Positions 39,476 through 48,328 are shown, counted from the stretch's first letter. The stretch is 64,000 bases of DNA from Ensifer sp. USDA 6670 (GCA_000421085.1 ATWE01000003.1:310001-374000); one strand, 5' to 3'. Numbers and translations are program-made. The notes: a model not told the origin generated them from the letters alone.

Positions 39476-41721
39476 GCGGCGGTCCTCGTTGCCGAACCGA
39501 TCCCGTAGAGACCCGGCATTTGGTCACGGCCGCCGAGGTCGGCTTTCATCAATTCGGCGATGTCGTCGTTCCAGCGTTCGGTGTGCAGCCACGAATTGTA
39601 CTGGCTGGCAACCCCGCGCATATAGTCTTCGCTGCGGCGGATCGAGCGGCGCTCGAAATGATAGAGACACGCCGACGGCTCGTAGCCGATGTCATAGCCG
39701 CACCGGCGAATCTTCAGGCACAAATCGCTGTCCTCATAATCGCCGATCACATAATCCTCCGTATATCCGTCCACGAGCTCGTAGATCTCCCGACGAGTCA
39801 CCAGGCACGCACCGGTGATGCCGGGAACGCTGCGGGCAAGTTGAGCCGGTGCGTAGTCGCCAGGCATGCCCTTCTGGAAATGATGGTTGAGCCATATGCC
39901 GCGCTGGTCGCGAGCGAAATAGAGACCCGCGTGCTGGAGCGATCCGTCCTCGAAGATCAGCTTCGGGCCGATCGCGCCGAGGCTCCTCTGCTCCATCAGC
40001 GGCCGGATGAGCTTCTGCAGCCAGCCGGGTGCTGACGGAACGACGTCCGAGTTCAGCATGACGACGATCGAGCCGCGGGCGAAGCGCGCGCCGGCATTAC
40101 ACGCCCGCGCGTAGCCGCTGTTCCGGTTCATCACCACGAGCTTCATCGGCAAGCCATGGAGGAGATGCAGTCCGCCAAGCAGATGTTCCGTCTCGTCCTG
40201 GATTTCCGGGGAATCCAGAACGTAGATGATCTCCGCATTGCTTGCGAGCCAGCGATCGGTCGCCATGCCGGAGAGCTGGAACCGCAGGAAATCGAGGACA
40301 CGGTAAAGCGGCACGACGATCGAGACCAAGGGCGCCTTCTCGGGCAGGTCGTAATCCTTGGTGTAGTCGACCTTGGCCGCTCTTCCCAACCTCTGCTCCA
40401 CGTCCTGCAGGGCGGGGGCAAGGATCGTCCGGAAAGCCTGGTCGATCGCGTGCTGCGGCGGGACTGCGCGCAGTATTCGGTTGCGCTGCGCCGAAGCCTC
40501 GAAGGGTTGCGGCTTCGGCACGAGCGGTTTCACAGCACCGGATGCCAGCCGCATCTGGAACCGCGGCTGGAGCAAGGCGCCCGGCGTGTCGTTCGACGGC
40601 AGCCAGGCGACAAAGCCGGTCACGTCGGCTCGCGATTTTTCGTCCGCTCCTCGTGCCCAGGCGGGAAACTCGTACCAGTTGCCGTCCAGCGGTATCGCCG
40701 TGCCATCCTCCGTGAGGTAGTCGATGCCGGCGAGAGTGGCTGTCGGATCATGGGTCCACCCCCCCGCAAGCAGACCGCCGGAAAGCGTCAATGCGAGGTC
40801 CACCTCCGCTGAAGGATGCATTGCGGACCTGCCGATCCGAATTTCAGGGAGCGGTGTCCGTAGCTGGAGGTCGACGGCTGTCGCAAGTCCACCCTCGGGT
40901 GTCGTCGAGAGCCAGCGGACGACGAATTCGCGAAGCTCCGGCGTACCGCCTCGTTCCGCCCACCAGGCCTGGAGGCTGGCGCAATGAGAATTGACGGAGG
41001 AGAGTTCCCTCACGGCAACGCCCCTTTTGCCGACAAGCACGAAGGACTGGGGGTATCGGGGAGACTCGACGATGAAATGGCAAGGACGAAGATTGTGCTC
41101 GCGTTGGGCACCGATCAGCGCTGGCGACGCCAGTGGCAGGATGGCGTTGGCCCCGAGAGCATAGATGGCGCTGATCTCGCCGAAGTCGGGGCTGATCGCG
41201 GTCTCGATCAGGAATTGGCCCTGGGCGATCGGGCATGCAATCTTGGCGGGCGCCGGCCGCGAGGTCAACGCCTGAAGCGCGTCCTCGACGAGGCCGATGA
41301 AGAACGGGTCCCGGGACAGACGGAACGCGCTCCGCCAAACGGTCAGCAGATTGTTCAGGAACTTTACGCAGCCCTCCGGCGTGAGTGCGGCAAACAGGCC
41401 CTCGACGTCGAGGGGCGGAAGTTCACCGACCGGCTGGAGTACGGTCGTCTGAACGAAATCGCCTTCGATGCAAATCTGTCCGCGGCGCGCTTCGGCGCCC
41501 GGGCGCATGGCCCAAAGAACGCGCTGGCCGCCCTCAGCAAGAGGAAGGATCGTGCTGACGAGCGGGACGGGCTGCTCCGGCAGGACGAGCGTGTGTTTGG
41601 CTGCCACGGGCAACTTGGCGCGAACGTCCGAGATCAATACAGCCACCTCGGAACCGAGCCGAAAGGCCCTCGCGTCCTCGAAAATGCGGCTGGCGCTCCG
41701 CGTACGGTCGTCAAACGTCAC
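39472..41721 (-). CDS. wgeB: WgeB (ExpE2), GT2 glycosyltransferase with large N-terminal region
   Basis: A 749-residue protein from a GTG at 41721 with GAGGAGTG upstream. The C-terminal ~300 residues are a complete GT2 domain: PLVSIVVPLYRVLDFL, MLNSDVVPSAPGWLQKL (DxD-like), GITGACLVTRREIYELV and DYVIGDYEDSDLCLKIRRCG. The ~450 N-terminal residues are unusual: a helical part and a beta-rich part with LAGGWTHDPTATLAG and DVTGFVAWLPS, the same wording as in WgeF and WgeE. Known in S. meliloti as expE2, a glycosyltransferase needed for exopolysaccharide II. Two hairpins separate it from wgeA. Confidence 0.88.
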   Translation of the reverse strand: MTFDDRTRSASRIFEDARAFRLGSEVAVLISDVRAKLPVAAKHTLVLPEQPVPLVSTILPLAEGGQRVLWAMRPGAEARRGQICIEGDFVQTTVLQPVGELPPLDVEGLFAALTPEGCVKFLNNLLTVWRSAFRLSRDPFFIGLVEDALQALTSRPAPAKIACPIAQGQFLIETAISPDFGEISAIYALGANAILPLASPALIGAQREHNLRPCHFIVESPRYPQSFVLVGKRGVAVRELSSVNSHCASLQAWWAERGGTPELREFVVRWLSTTPEGGLATAVDLQLRTPLPEIRIGRSAMHPSAEVDLALTLSGGLLAGGWTHDPTATLAGIDYLTEDGTAIPLDGNWYEFPAWARGADEKSRADVTGFVAWLPSNDTPGALLQPRFQMRLASGAVKPLVPKPQPFEASAQRNRILRAVPPQHAIDQAFRTILAPALQDVEQRLGRAAKVDYTKDYDLPEKAPLVSIVVPLYRVLDFLRFQLSGMATDRWLASNAEIIYVLDSPEIQDETEHLLGGLHLLHGLPMKLVVMNRNSGYARACNAGARFARGSIVVMLNSDVVPSAPGWLQKLIRPLMEQRSLGAIGPKLIFEDGSLQHAGLYFARDQRGIWLNHHFQKGMPGDYAPAQLARSVPGITGACLVTRREIYELVDGYTEDYVIGDYEDSDLCLKIRRCGYDIGYEPSACLYHFERRSIRRSEDYMRGVASQYNSWLHTERWNDDIAELMKADLGGRDQMPGLYGIGSATRTAA

Positions 41722-41749
41722 ACGCCACTCCTCTGGCTAATTCTGGGAT

Positions 41750-41782
41750 GGTGCGCCCCACGGGAGGAGGGCAGGGCGCACC
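41750..41782 (-). repeat. Second hairpin in the wgeA-wgeB gap
   Basis: GGTGCGCCC (41750-41758) and its exact complement GGGCGCACC (41774-41782) enclose 15 bases. With the stronger stem at 41796-41840 it makes up most of the space between wgeA and wgeB. Confidence 0.6.
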
Positions 41783-41795
41783 GTTCGAAGCCAAC

Positions 41796-41840
41796 GCGGG
41801 ATGATGGAAAGCCGCCTGCGGTTTTCCACCCGCATCCCGC
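41796..41840 (-). terminator. Strong stem-loop after wgeA (attenuator)
   Basis: GCGGGATG (41796-41803) pairs with CATCCCGC (41833-41840); inside, TGGAAAGCCGC pairs with GCGGTTTTCCA around a two-to-four-base loop. The stem starts 12 bases after the wgeA stop on the minus strand. No clear T-tract follows, so it probably holds back part of the transcripts and stabilises wgeA mRNA, letting the secreted protein be made in excess over the glycosyltransferases. Confidence 0.65.
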
Positions 41841-41851
41841 ATCTAAAACTA

Positions 41852-42511
41852 TCAGTGGACAGTAAAATAGTTTTCGGGGTGGGCCTGGATGTCTTCGGCG
41901 TCGGCATTGACCAGCGTCAGCGTGTCGCCATGGCCGAGGTCGATGACGACATTGCCGCCGACCTGAGTGATACGCGAAGCGAGATCCTCGGGCGCGGTGA
42001 CGTCGAGGCCGTTGATACCCTTGGATATCTGCAGGACGTCTTCGCCGGGGGTAAAGTCGAGAATGACGTCGTTGCCGCCGCCGCCGTCGAAAACGAAGAT
42101 ATCGCTGCCCTGACCGCCGGCAAGAAGGTCGGACCCGGCGCCGCCGTCGATGACGTCGTTGCCGGCGCCGCCGAGCAGCACGTCGTTGCCTCTGCCTCCG
42201 AGGAGGAAGTCGCTGCCGGCGCCCCCAAGGAGAATGTCGTTGCCGTTATCGCCATAGATCAGGTCGTCACCCGATCCGCCGACCAGGATGTCGTTGCCAT
42301 TTTCGCCATAGAGAACGTCGGTGCCTTCGCCGCCGAACACGGTATCGTTTCCGTTGCCGCCGAACAGCAAGTCGTCACCGTCGTCGCCGAAGATGATGTC
42401 GTCCCCATTGCCTCCGTTGACGAAATCATCACCCCCATGGGCGCGAATGAAATCGTCAAAGCGGGAGCCAAAAAGGGCGTCGTCGTATGCGCCGCCTTCC
42501 AAAGTGGCCAT
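41852..42511 (-). CDS. wgeA: WgeA (ExpE1), secreted RTX calcium-binding protein
   Basis: A 219-residue protein made largely of about a dozen nonapeptides of the GGxGxDxhx type (for example GGNGNDTVF, GGAGNDVID), which fold into a Ca2+-binding beta-roll. There is no N-terminal signal peptide; the C-terminus has the loosely conserved type I secretion signal. The ATG at 42511 follows GAGGAG. It is the NodO-like protein known as ExpE1/WgeA, exported by WgdA/WgdB and required for secretion of galactoglucan in S. meliloti (known from the literature). First gene of the wge operon with its own promoter region upstream containing a WggR-type palindrome. Confidence 0.92.
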   Translation of the reverse strand: MATLEGGAYDDALFGSRFDDFIRAHGGDDFVNGGNGDDIIFGDDGDDLLFGGNGNDTVFGGEGTDVLYGENGNDILVGGSGDDLIYGDNGNDILLGGAGSDFLLGGRGNDVLLGGAGNDVIDGGAGSDLLAGGQGSDIFVFDGGGGNDVILDFTPGEDVLQISKGINGLDVTAPEDLASRITQVGGNVVIDLGHGDTLTLVNADAEDIQAHPENYFTVH

Positions 42512-42732
42512 CTGCTTCTCCTCTTCGTGGTTTGATGCATGCGTCATCGGCGCAGAGCCGAGGATTGCGTGCCGGAGTGTGCACTGCAATAATTACGAAC
42601 GCAACACAGATGCATAAAATAAAACAGCGATATTTTGATAGAAATACGGAATCCCAAACATATCTCCAAGCTGTGCCAATATTGGTACAATATAATTTTA
42701 GGAGTAATTCTGACGAAAATGCAGGCAAAGCG

Positions 42733-42747
42733 CTTCAAATTTTAAAG
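42733..42747 (-). promoter_or_regulatory. WggR-type palindrome upstream of wgeA
   Basis: CTTCAA-ATT-TTAAAG, followed by TAATTT, matches the sites at 46122 and 48154 with one mismatch in the right arm. It lies ~220 bases before the wgeA start in an AT-rich 274-base region without a gene. WggR (ExpG) is known to bind conserved palindromes in the wgeA, wgdA/wggR and wgaA promoters. Confidence 0.75.
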
Positions 42748-42785
42748 TAATTTACGACGGGAAGAGATATCAAGAGTTAGACAGG

Positions 42786-44207
42786 TCAGTCCTCCCGAAA
42801 AGCCCGGTTGAAGCTGTCGGAGACTGGAGCGACGAGGTAGTCGATTGCCGAGCGCGACTTGTGCACGATCAGCACTTCCGCGGGCATGCCGGGATAGAGG
42901 CGGATGTCCGGGTTGGCGGCGAGCGATTCAGGCGCCACCTCCGCCCGTGCGACGAAATAGGCGACGTTGGACTTCTCATCCACCGATTGGTCCGCCGCGA
43001 TATAGGTTACCTTGCCTTCCAGAGGCAGGTGCGAGCGCTGGTTATAGGCCGTCAGGCGGATTTGCGTGCTGGAGCCGATCGTTATGCTGTCGATGTCACG
43101 CGTGCTGACATGCATCTCGACAAGCAGCGGTTCGTCCTCGGGGACGATGTCGAGAAGCGGCTGACCGGGGGTGACGGCACTGCCCGGCGTCCGCAGTTGA
43201 ATGTTGGCGACGATTCCGGCCTGGGGGGCACGGATTTCCAGCCGGCGAAGCACGTCCTCGGCGGCGATGATGCGCTCCTCTACTTCCGCAAGCTCGAGGC
43301 GCGCCGTGGTGATCTCTCCGGCGATCTCCGACTGGAAATCGGATTCGATTCCGATGAGCGCAAGCTCAGCCCCGGCCATCGCCTTTTCCGCCTGGGCCTT
43401 GTCGCCCGCGAGCTCGCCGCGGGTGGCGGCGAGTTCGCTGAGCCGTGCGTCGATCTCGATGAGTTTCGAGCGCTGGGCGAAGGCCTTTTCGACAAGGGTC
43501 GCTATAGCGGTCCGCTGCTCGTTCATCAGCTCGATCTGCCTGTCGGTCGCCTGAAGCTGGGCGGTGAGAGACTTCGCCTTCTCCGAATATTCCTCGATCG
43601 TCTTGCGCTGAATTGCCAGCCGGCTCTCCTTGGCCTCGCTCCGCTTTTCGAAAAACGCGTTTTCCGCCGTTACCGCATCCGCGGCAGCCTCGCCGTTGGA
43701 GACAAGATCGGCCGGGAAGCTCACGGCAGGCAAGCCCGCCCGCTCGGCCCGCAGCCGCGTCAGTTTTGCGATCAGGCCGACACGGCGGCTCTGCAGCGCC
43801 TGCAGGTCGGAACGGGCGCGCGTATCCTCGAGCTTCATCAGCGGCTGGCCGGGAGCGACATGGTCCCCCTCCTGAACGAGGATCCGGCCTAGCACGCCGC
43901 CCTCGAAGTGGCTGACCGTCTTGCGCTTAGAATCGACGACGATCGTGCCGCTGGTGACGGAAGCACTGCTGAGCTCCGTCGAGAAGGCCCAGCCGAAGAA
44001 ACCGCCGAAAGCGACGAGGATCGTCGTCAACCCGGCGATGACGAGGCGCCGGATGGGCGAATGCGTGTTGTCCTCCGGGATGTCCGGTTCCGGCATTGGC
44101 GCGGAGAGACGAGCCGGCGCGGCCGCCGGCAGGCGGTGTTCCGGGCTCTCAGTCTTCACGGGCGGCTGCAGGTCGAGGCGAACCGGCAGGATCTTTTCCT
44201 TGTTCAT
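42786..44207 (-). CDS. wgdB: WgdB (ExpD2), HlyD-type membrane fusion protein
   Basis: A 473-residue adaptor of the type I secretion class: cytoplasmic Pro-rich N-terminus, one membrane helix (LVIAGLTTILVAFGGFFGWAFS, ~residues 53-74), lipoyl half GTIVVDSKRKTVSHFEGGVLGRILVQEGDHVAPGQPL, a long coiled coil (~110-300), the second lipoyl half EIRAPQAGIVANIQL, and a C-terminal beta-barrel ending in the HlyD signature region (FVARAEVAPESLA, LYPGMPAEVLI). The start overlaps wgdA by four bases. Couples the ABC exporter WgdA to the outer membrane; no outer-membrane channel gene is in the cluster. Confidence 0.92.
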   Translation of the reverse strand: MNKEKILPVRLDLQPPVKTESPEHRLPAAAPARLSAPMPEPDIPEDNTHSPIRRLVIAGLTTILVAFGGFFGWAFSTELSSASVTSGTIVVDSKRKTVSHFEGGVLGRILVQEGDHVAPGQPLMKLEDTRARSDLQALQSRRVGLIAKLTRLRAERAGLPAVSFPADLVSNGEAAADAVTAENAFFEKRSEAKESRLAIQRKTIEEYSEKAKSLTAQLQATDRQIELMNEQRTAIATLVEKAFAQRSKLIEIDARLSELAATRGELAGDKAQAEKAMAGAELALIGIESDFQSEIAGEITTARLELAEVEERIIAAEDVLRRLEIRAPQAGIVANIQLRTPGSAVTPGQPLLDIVPEDEPLLVEMHVSTRDIDSITIGSSTQIRLTAYNQRSHLPLEGKVTYIAADQSVDEKSNVAYFVARAEVAPESLAANPDIRLYPGMPAEVLIVHKSRSAIDYLVAPVSDSFNRAFRED

Positions 44208-45997
44208 GATGCGTTACCTTCACGTCTTGTTTCGCCGGGCATCATGGTCGCCACCACATCCGTTCGCGGGCCGAACTGGCTGATACGGCCGCCCTCCAGC
44301 ACGAGCAGCTTATCGGCCACCTGCATGATGGCTGGCCGGTGGGCGATCAGGATGACAATGGCGCCATCGCTGCGCGCCTCGTCGATCGCGCGGATGAGGG
44401 CGCGCTCGCCGAGGGAATCGAGATTGGCATTGGGCTCGTCGAGAACGAGCAGGCGTGGTCGGCCGTAAAGGCAGCGCGCCAGCGCGATGCGCTGCCTCTG
44501 CCCGCCGGAAAGCGTCAGATGCCCATCACCCACCGGCGTATCATAACCAAGCGGCAGTCGTCCGATCATGTCGTGGACGTCGGCGAGCCGCGCCGCCTCG
44601 AGCACCTTGTAGGGATCGCTCTCCGCCATGCGGGCGATATTTTCACGAATCGTTCCTTCGAGAAGGGAAACCGATTGCGGCAGATAGCCCGCGATCTGTC
44701 CGAAAGAGCTCCGTTCCCAGAGGTATACGTTGTTGCCATCGAGGAAGACACCGCCGGCAGTGGGCTTCAGAATGCCGACCAGAAGCCGCGCCAGCGTGGA
44801 CTTGCCCGCCGCGGAGGGGCCGACGATACCAAGCACCTCGCCGGGTGAGAGCGAGAAGTTGATGCCCTTGATGATCGGCACGTCGACGCCCGGTGCCGCG
44901 TAGACCAGCTTGTCGACGACCAGGTCGCCTTCGGAGCGCGGCGTCGGCATGGTCTGGCGAACGGCCAGGTCTTCCCTCAGTGCCGTTTCGACGCGACGCC
45001 AGCTTGCGATCGCCAACACCCATTGGCGCCAGTTCTCGATGACGGAATCGAACGGCAGCAGAAGGCGGCCCACGAGAATGGTAGTCGCCATCATCGCGCC
45101 CGGCGAGATCTCCTGTCTCATCACCAGCAGGGCACCGGTGCCCAGCGACACCACCTGAATGGCAAAGCGGAGCGAACGGGTGATCGAGGCCATCGCCCTG
45201 CTTCTGATGCCGCTGGCCTCCAGCACGCTGAGCGCGTGCAGTTGCGCTGTGCGCCATTTCTGAGCGAGCGCCGGCAGCATTCCCATGGCTTCGATGGCCT
45301 CGGCGTGACGTAATGTCGCACCTATTTTCGACACTGCCTCAATATTAGCCTGGCTTGCCTCTTTCATGAGCTGGCGCGTCAGGAGGTCGTTGAGAAGGCC
45401 GCAGCAGACGAGTACGACGACGGAGATCGCACCGATCAGTCCGAAGAGGGGGTGCAGCAGGAATAGAACGCCCAGAAAGATGGGCGACCAGGCGGCATCG
45501 AGGGGCGCACTCACCGCCGAAGAGGTGAGGAAGCCGCGCAGCTCGGTCAGGTCGCGCAGCGACTGCGTCGCGCGCGCAAGTCCCTGATCGGCCGATGCCT
45601 GGACGGCGGCGGTCAGGACCGGCAGGTTCAGCCAGCGGACCACGGCGCTGCCCATGGCCTGAAAGGTGAGGGCGCGAATGTAGTCGAGCACGCCCAGAAC
45701 GATCAGCGCCCCCAAGGCGAGAATCGTCAGCATGACGAGCGTATCCATGCTCTGGCTGTTCAACACCCTGTCATGCACCTGCATCATATAGAGGGGCATG
45801 GTGAGCTGCAGGAGGTTGATGCAGGCGCTGAGCAGGGCTGCATAAAGAAGCGTCACGACGAACACACGCCGTGCCCGCAGAACGAGCAGCTTCGGCGACA
45901 TTGTTCCGCTTTTCGCCGGTGTTGGCCGGTTGCGGCCCTTGCTAATCAAAGGATTTCGAACAGTATCACGCATGTGGCGATCTTCTAATAAGCGCAT
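44204..45997 (-). CDS. wgdA: WgdA (ExpD1), type I secretion ABC exporter
   Basis: 597 residues from the ATG at 45997; ATGs at 45973 and 45901 are alternatives and none has a strong ribosome site. About six membrane helices (to ~residue 330) precede an ATPase with Walker A GPSAAGKST, signature [15 protein letters not shown] and Walker B LLVLDEPNANLDS. It is of the PrtD/HlyB class without a peptidase domain. It should export WgeA and has been proposed to act in export of the polysaccharide itself. Divergent from wggR, with a shared control region containing a perfect WggR-type palindrome. Confidence 0.9.
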   Translation of the reverse strand: MRLLEDRHMRDTVRNPLISKGRNRPTPAKSGTMSPKLLVLRARRVFVVTLLYAALLSACINLLQLTMPLYMMQVHDRVLNSQSMDTLVMLTILALGALIVLGVLDYIRALTFQAMGSAVVRWLNLPVLTAAVQASADQGLARATQSLRDLTELRGFLTSSAVSAPLDAAWSPIFLGVLFLLHPLFGLIGAISVVVLVCCGLLNDLLTRQLMKEASQANIEAVSKIGATLRHAEAIEAMGMLPALAQKWRTAQLHALSVLEASGIRSRAMASITRSLRFAIQVVSLGTGALLVMRQEISPGAMMATTILVGRLLLPFDSVIENWRQWVLAIASWRRVETALREDLAVRQTMPTPRSEGDLVVDKLVYAAPGVDVPIIKGINFSLSPGEVLGIVGPSAAGKSTLARLLVGILKPTAGGVFLDGNNVYLWERSSFGQIAGYLPQSVSLLEGTIRENIARMAESDPYKVLEAARLADVHDMIGRLPLGYDTPVGDGHLTLSGGQRQRIALARCLYGRPRLLVLDEPNANLDSLGERALIRAIDEARSDGAIVILIAHRPAIMQVADKLLVLEGGRISQFGPRTDVVATMMPGETRREGNAS

Positions 45998-46121
45998 TCG
46001 CGGGTTTCATGGGGCGATCCGGTCCAGATTCACTCAAATCACAGTATTGTTGCGATAAGTGTGACACAATAAACATCGCCAGCTCAAGAGCACGCAATTT
46101 CGGGGCAGGGGTGCTATGAAA

Positions 46122-46142
46122 TTACTTCAAGTTTTGAAGTAA
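46122..46142 (+). promoter_or_regulatory. WggR-type palindrome between wgdA and wggR
   Basis: Nine-base arms TTACTTCAA (46122-46130) and TTGAAGTAA (46134-46142) are perfect complements around three bases. A further half-site TTGAAGT lies at 46154-46160. The site is ~28 bases before the wggR start and ~150 before wgdA, so it can serve both divergent promoters. Confidence 0.85.
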
Positions 46143-46169
46143 TTTTCCGGAATTTGAAGTACGTTCCCA

Positions 46170-46754
46170 ATGGAGAGAGGGATGAACCACAGGATACTCT
46201 ATCCGTTCGCAGACTTTGGAGACACTGTTGCAATCCTTCCCGCGAATGAAACGCTGCGGAAAGGCCTCGATACCCCTGTAGACGATCGTGACGGCGATGA
46301 TTCGCTCGTCACCTATTTCGAGCTGGCCCGGGTCATGGAGCGTGCAAGCCGCCGGTTTTCCGGCCTGTTGCGTGCGGAACTGACGAAGCTCGGGGTCGAA
46401 GATATCGGTCCCGCGCAGGCGATGGTTCTTCTGGCCATCGGCGAGGCGGAGCTCTCGGTGGGAGAGCTTCTGGACCGGGGCCACTATGTGGGTTCGAACA
46501 TCTCCTATTATCTGAAGCAGCTTGCCGACGGCGACTACATCGACCGGATCGCATCCCAGCGTGACAAGCGTTCGGCCCGCATCCGGCTTTCCGAGAAAGG
46601 CAGGCAGCTTTGCGCCGGCCTGCGACAGGCCGCTAAGGGCTATGAACGCGCACTCAGCCATGGCGATCAGGACCGGCGGAATCTGGAGACCGCCTTCCAG
46701 ACACTGCACCGCCTCGAACTCGTCTGGGGGAATGCCGCACGCTACGGCATCTGA
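46170..46754 (+). CDS. wggR: WggR (ExpG), MarR-family activator of galactoglucan genes
   Basis: A 194-residue protein (190 if translation starts at the ATG 46182, which has the better ribosome site GGAGAGAGGG). The winged-helix core runs from about residue 70: FELARVMERASRRFSGLLRAEL, ELSVGELLDRGHYVGSNISYYLKQLADGDYIDRIASQRDKRSARIRLSEKGRQL, i.e. recognition helix and wing of MarR proteins. In S. meliloti ExpG/WggR activates the wga, wgd and wge operons and is itself affected by phosphate, MucR and quorum sensing (established). The palindromes found near its targets here support the same circuit. Confidence 0.93.
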   Translation: MERGMNHRILYPFADFGDTVAILPANETLRKGLDTPVDDRDGDDSLVTYFELARVMERASRRFSGLLRAELTKLGVEDIGPAQAMVLLAIGEAELSVGELLDRGHYVGSNISYYLKQLADGDYIDRIASQRDKRSARIRLSEKGRQLCAGLRQAAKGYERALSHGDQDRRNLETAFQTLHRLELVWGNAARYGI

Positions 46755-46836
46755 TGCTCCATCGCTGCATGTTCCTCAAAGCGCAACCGAGCAAGGGCGG
46801 TAACATGCAGGAAATCCAAATGTTGCAACGAGCCTT

Positions 46837-46856
46837 GCGCGTCCGTTCGGACGCGC
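46837..46856 (+). terminator. Hairpin between wggR and wgcA
   Basis: GCGCGTCCG (46837-46845), TT, CGGACGCGC (46848-46856) form a perfect nine-base stem about 85 bases after wggR and 40 before wgcA. A T-tract is missing; it may reduce read-through rather than stop it. Confidence 0.5.
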
Positions 46857-46893
46857 GGCGCTTCAGGTGTTATCGATCACTGACAAGTGGCTT

Positions 46894-48147
46894 ATGAAGA
46901 TGCATGTAGCATTCGTACACCGCCGTGGGTTCGGGCAGTTCGCCGCCCTGGCAAGACATCTGGCTGAGGCCGGCAACGAGGTGACGCTCGTGACGGAGAC
47001 CGTGGACCAGCGGGTACCTTCCGTTCGGGTCGTCCGGCATCGGGCGGAACCCGGTCCGCAACCGAATCCCCACATTGCCCGCCATCTTGGCGTTCCCGAC
47101 CATCATGTGCGGATCGGGCACAGGGTAGCCGAAACCTTCGATGCGATGGGCCGCCTTGGACAGACCCCCGACATCGTTCTCGGCCATATAGGCTGGGGCA
47201 GCATGATGTTCCTGAAGGATGTCCTGCCGCGCGTGCCGGCACTTGGCTATTGCGAGTTTTTCTATCGTTCGGAAGGGGCGGATGTCGGCTTCGCGCCGGA
47301 CGACCGCCCCGACCCGGAGACGCGCAAACGCTTGCGCCTGCGCAACATCGCGCAGCTGCTGTCGCTGGAGGCGATGGATGGCGGTATCAGCCCGACCAAT
47401 TGGCAGAAGAGCCTCTATCCAGCAGACGCGCGGCAACGAATCGCCGTTTGCCATGAGGGAGTGGACACACGCCTTTTCCGCCCCGACCCGGCGGCTTCGC
47501 TGAAGCTGCCGGACGGGCGCGTACTCAAGGCCGGCGATCCCGTCGTCACTTTCGTGGCACGGGACCTCGAGCCCTACCGTGGCTTTCCCCAGGCGCTGGA
47601 AGCGGCGGCGAAGGTCGTCCGGCGGCATCCGGACGCGCTGTTCGTCTTCGTCGGCGGCGATGGGGTGAGTTACGGCGCGCCGCCCCCGGGCGGGGGATCG
47701 TGGAAGGATCATCTGCTTGCGTCTCTGGATGTCCCGCGCGAACGGCTCATTTTCCCCGGCGTCGTGCCGCATTCCGTGCTGCGTCAGCTCTTTCAGATAT
47801 CGGCGGCGCATCTCTACCTCACCTATCCATTCGTGCTTTCCTGGTCGGTGCTGGAGGCAATGGCCTGCGGCGCTCTTGTCATCGGCTCCGATACCGCGCC
47901 GGTTCAGGAAGTGATCCGCTCCGGCCGCAACGGTCTTCTCGTCCCGTTCTTCGATACGGACGCGCTCGCGGAGACGATCGTCGTGGCATTGAACCGCCCC
48001 GACAACTTCCGCGAACTGCGCGGCGCCGCGCGCAGAACGGTCGAGCAGAGGTTCCGGCTGGACGACTGCCTCGCACGCCAGCTGACGCTGATCGGCAATC
48101 TCACCGGTCGAAATGCTGCGCAAGCGAAAGAAACGCAGTTTGTCTGA
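46894..48147 (+). CDS. wgcA: WgcA (ExpC), glycosyltransferase
   Basis: A 417-residue GT-B enzyme starting MKMHVAFVHRRGFGQFAALARHL; an upstream GTG (46867) is possible. The acceptor domain covers residues 1-180. The donor domain shows SPTNWQKSLYP, CHEGVDTRLFRPD, VTFVARDLEPYRGFPQALEAA, FVGGDGVSYG and PFVLSWSVLEAMACGALVIGSDTAPVQEVI, the GT4 C-terminal signature. ExpC is essential for galactoglucan in S. meliloti. Single gene between wggR and the wga operon, with a WggR palindrome immediately after its stop. Confidence 0.9.
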   Translation: MKMHVAFVHRRGFGQFAALARHLAEAGNEVTLVTETVDQRVPSVRVVRHRAEPGPQPNPHIARHLGVPDHHVRIGHRVAETFDAMGRLGQTPDIVLGHIGWGSMMFLKDVLPRVPALGYCEFFYRSEGADVGFAPDDRPDPETRKRLRLRNIAQLLSLEAMDGGISPTNWQKSLYPADARQRIAVCHEGVDTRLFRPDPAASLKLPDGRVLKAGDPVVTFVARDLEPYRGFPQALEAAAKVVRRHPDALFVFVGGDGVSYGAPPPGGGSWKDHLLASLDVPRERLIFPGVVPHSVLRQLFQISAAHLYLTYPFVLSWSVLEAMACGALVIGSDTAPVQEVIRSGRNGLLVPFFDTDALAETIVVALNRPDNFRELRGAARRTVEQRFRLDDCLARQLTLIGNLTGRNAAQAKETQFV

Positions 48148-48153
48148 ATATTG

Positions 48154-48168
48154 CTTCAATTTTTGAAG
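48154..48168 (+). promoter_or_regulatory. WggR-type palindrome upstream of wgaA
   Basis: CTTCAA-TTT-TTGAAG, a perfect palindrome seven bases after the wgcA stop and ~160 bases before wgaA. Same arms and spacing as the wggR/wgdA site. The following AT-rich stretch to 48328 holds the wgaA promoter and no gene. Confidence 0.85.
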
Positions 48169-48328
48169 TATAAATACCGGGTAAAACCCCAAGAATCTAT
48201 TGTTGTGCACTGCAGAATCCACGGATATGGTCTGCTCCATGAGGTTCTGGAGCGCGAATATTTCCTGGCCTCAATTTTCATCTTCTGGATAAATCGATTT
48301 ATTCTGGGGTCGCTGCGTGCAAGAGTTG

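Noticed and set aside
42456-42738. Short frames in the AT-rich region before wgeA
   Set aside because: Low coding character, no ribosome sites, and they overlap the WggR site and promoter region.
45998-46110. Possible PHO box between wgdA and wggR
   Set aside because: Galactoglucan genes are phosphate-controlled in S. meliloti, but I could not find a convincing pair of CTGTCAT-like repeats at 11-base spacing here.
46870-48240. 456-codon minus-strand frame opposite wgcA
   Set aside because: Antisense shadow of a glycosyltransferase with clear donor-site motifs.
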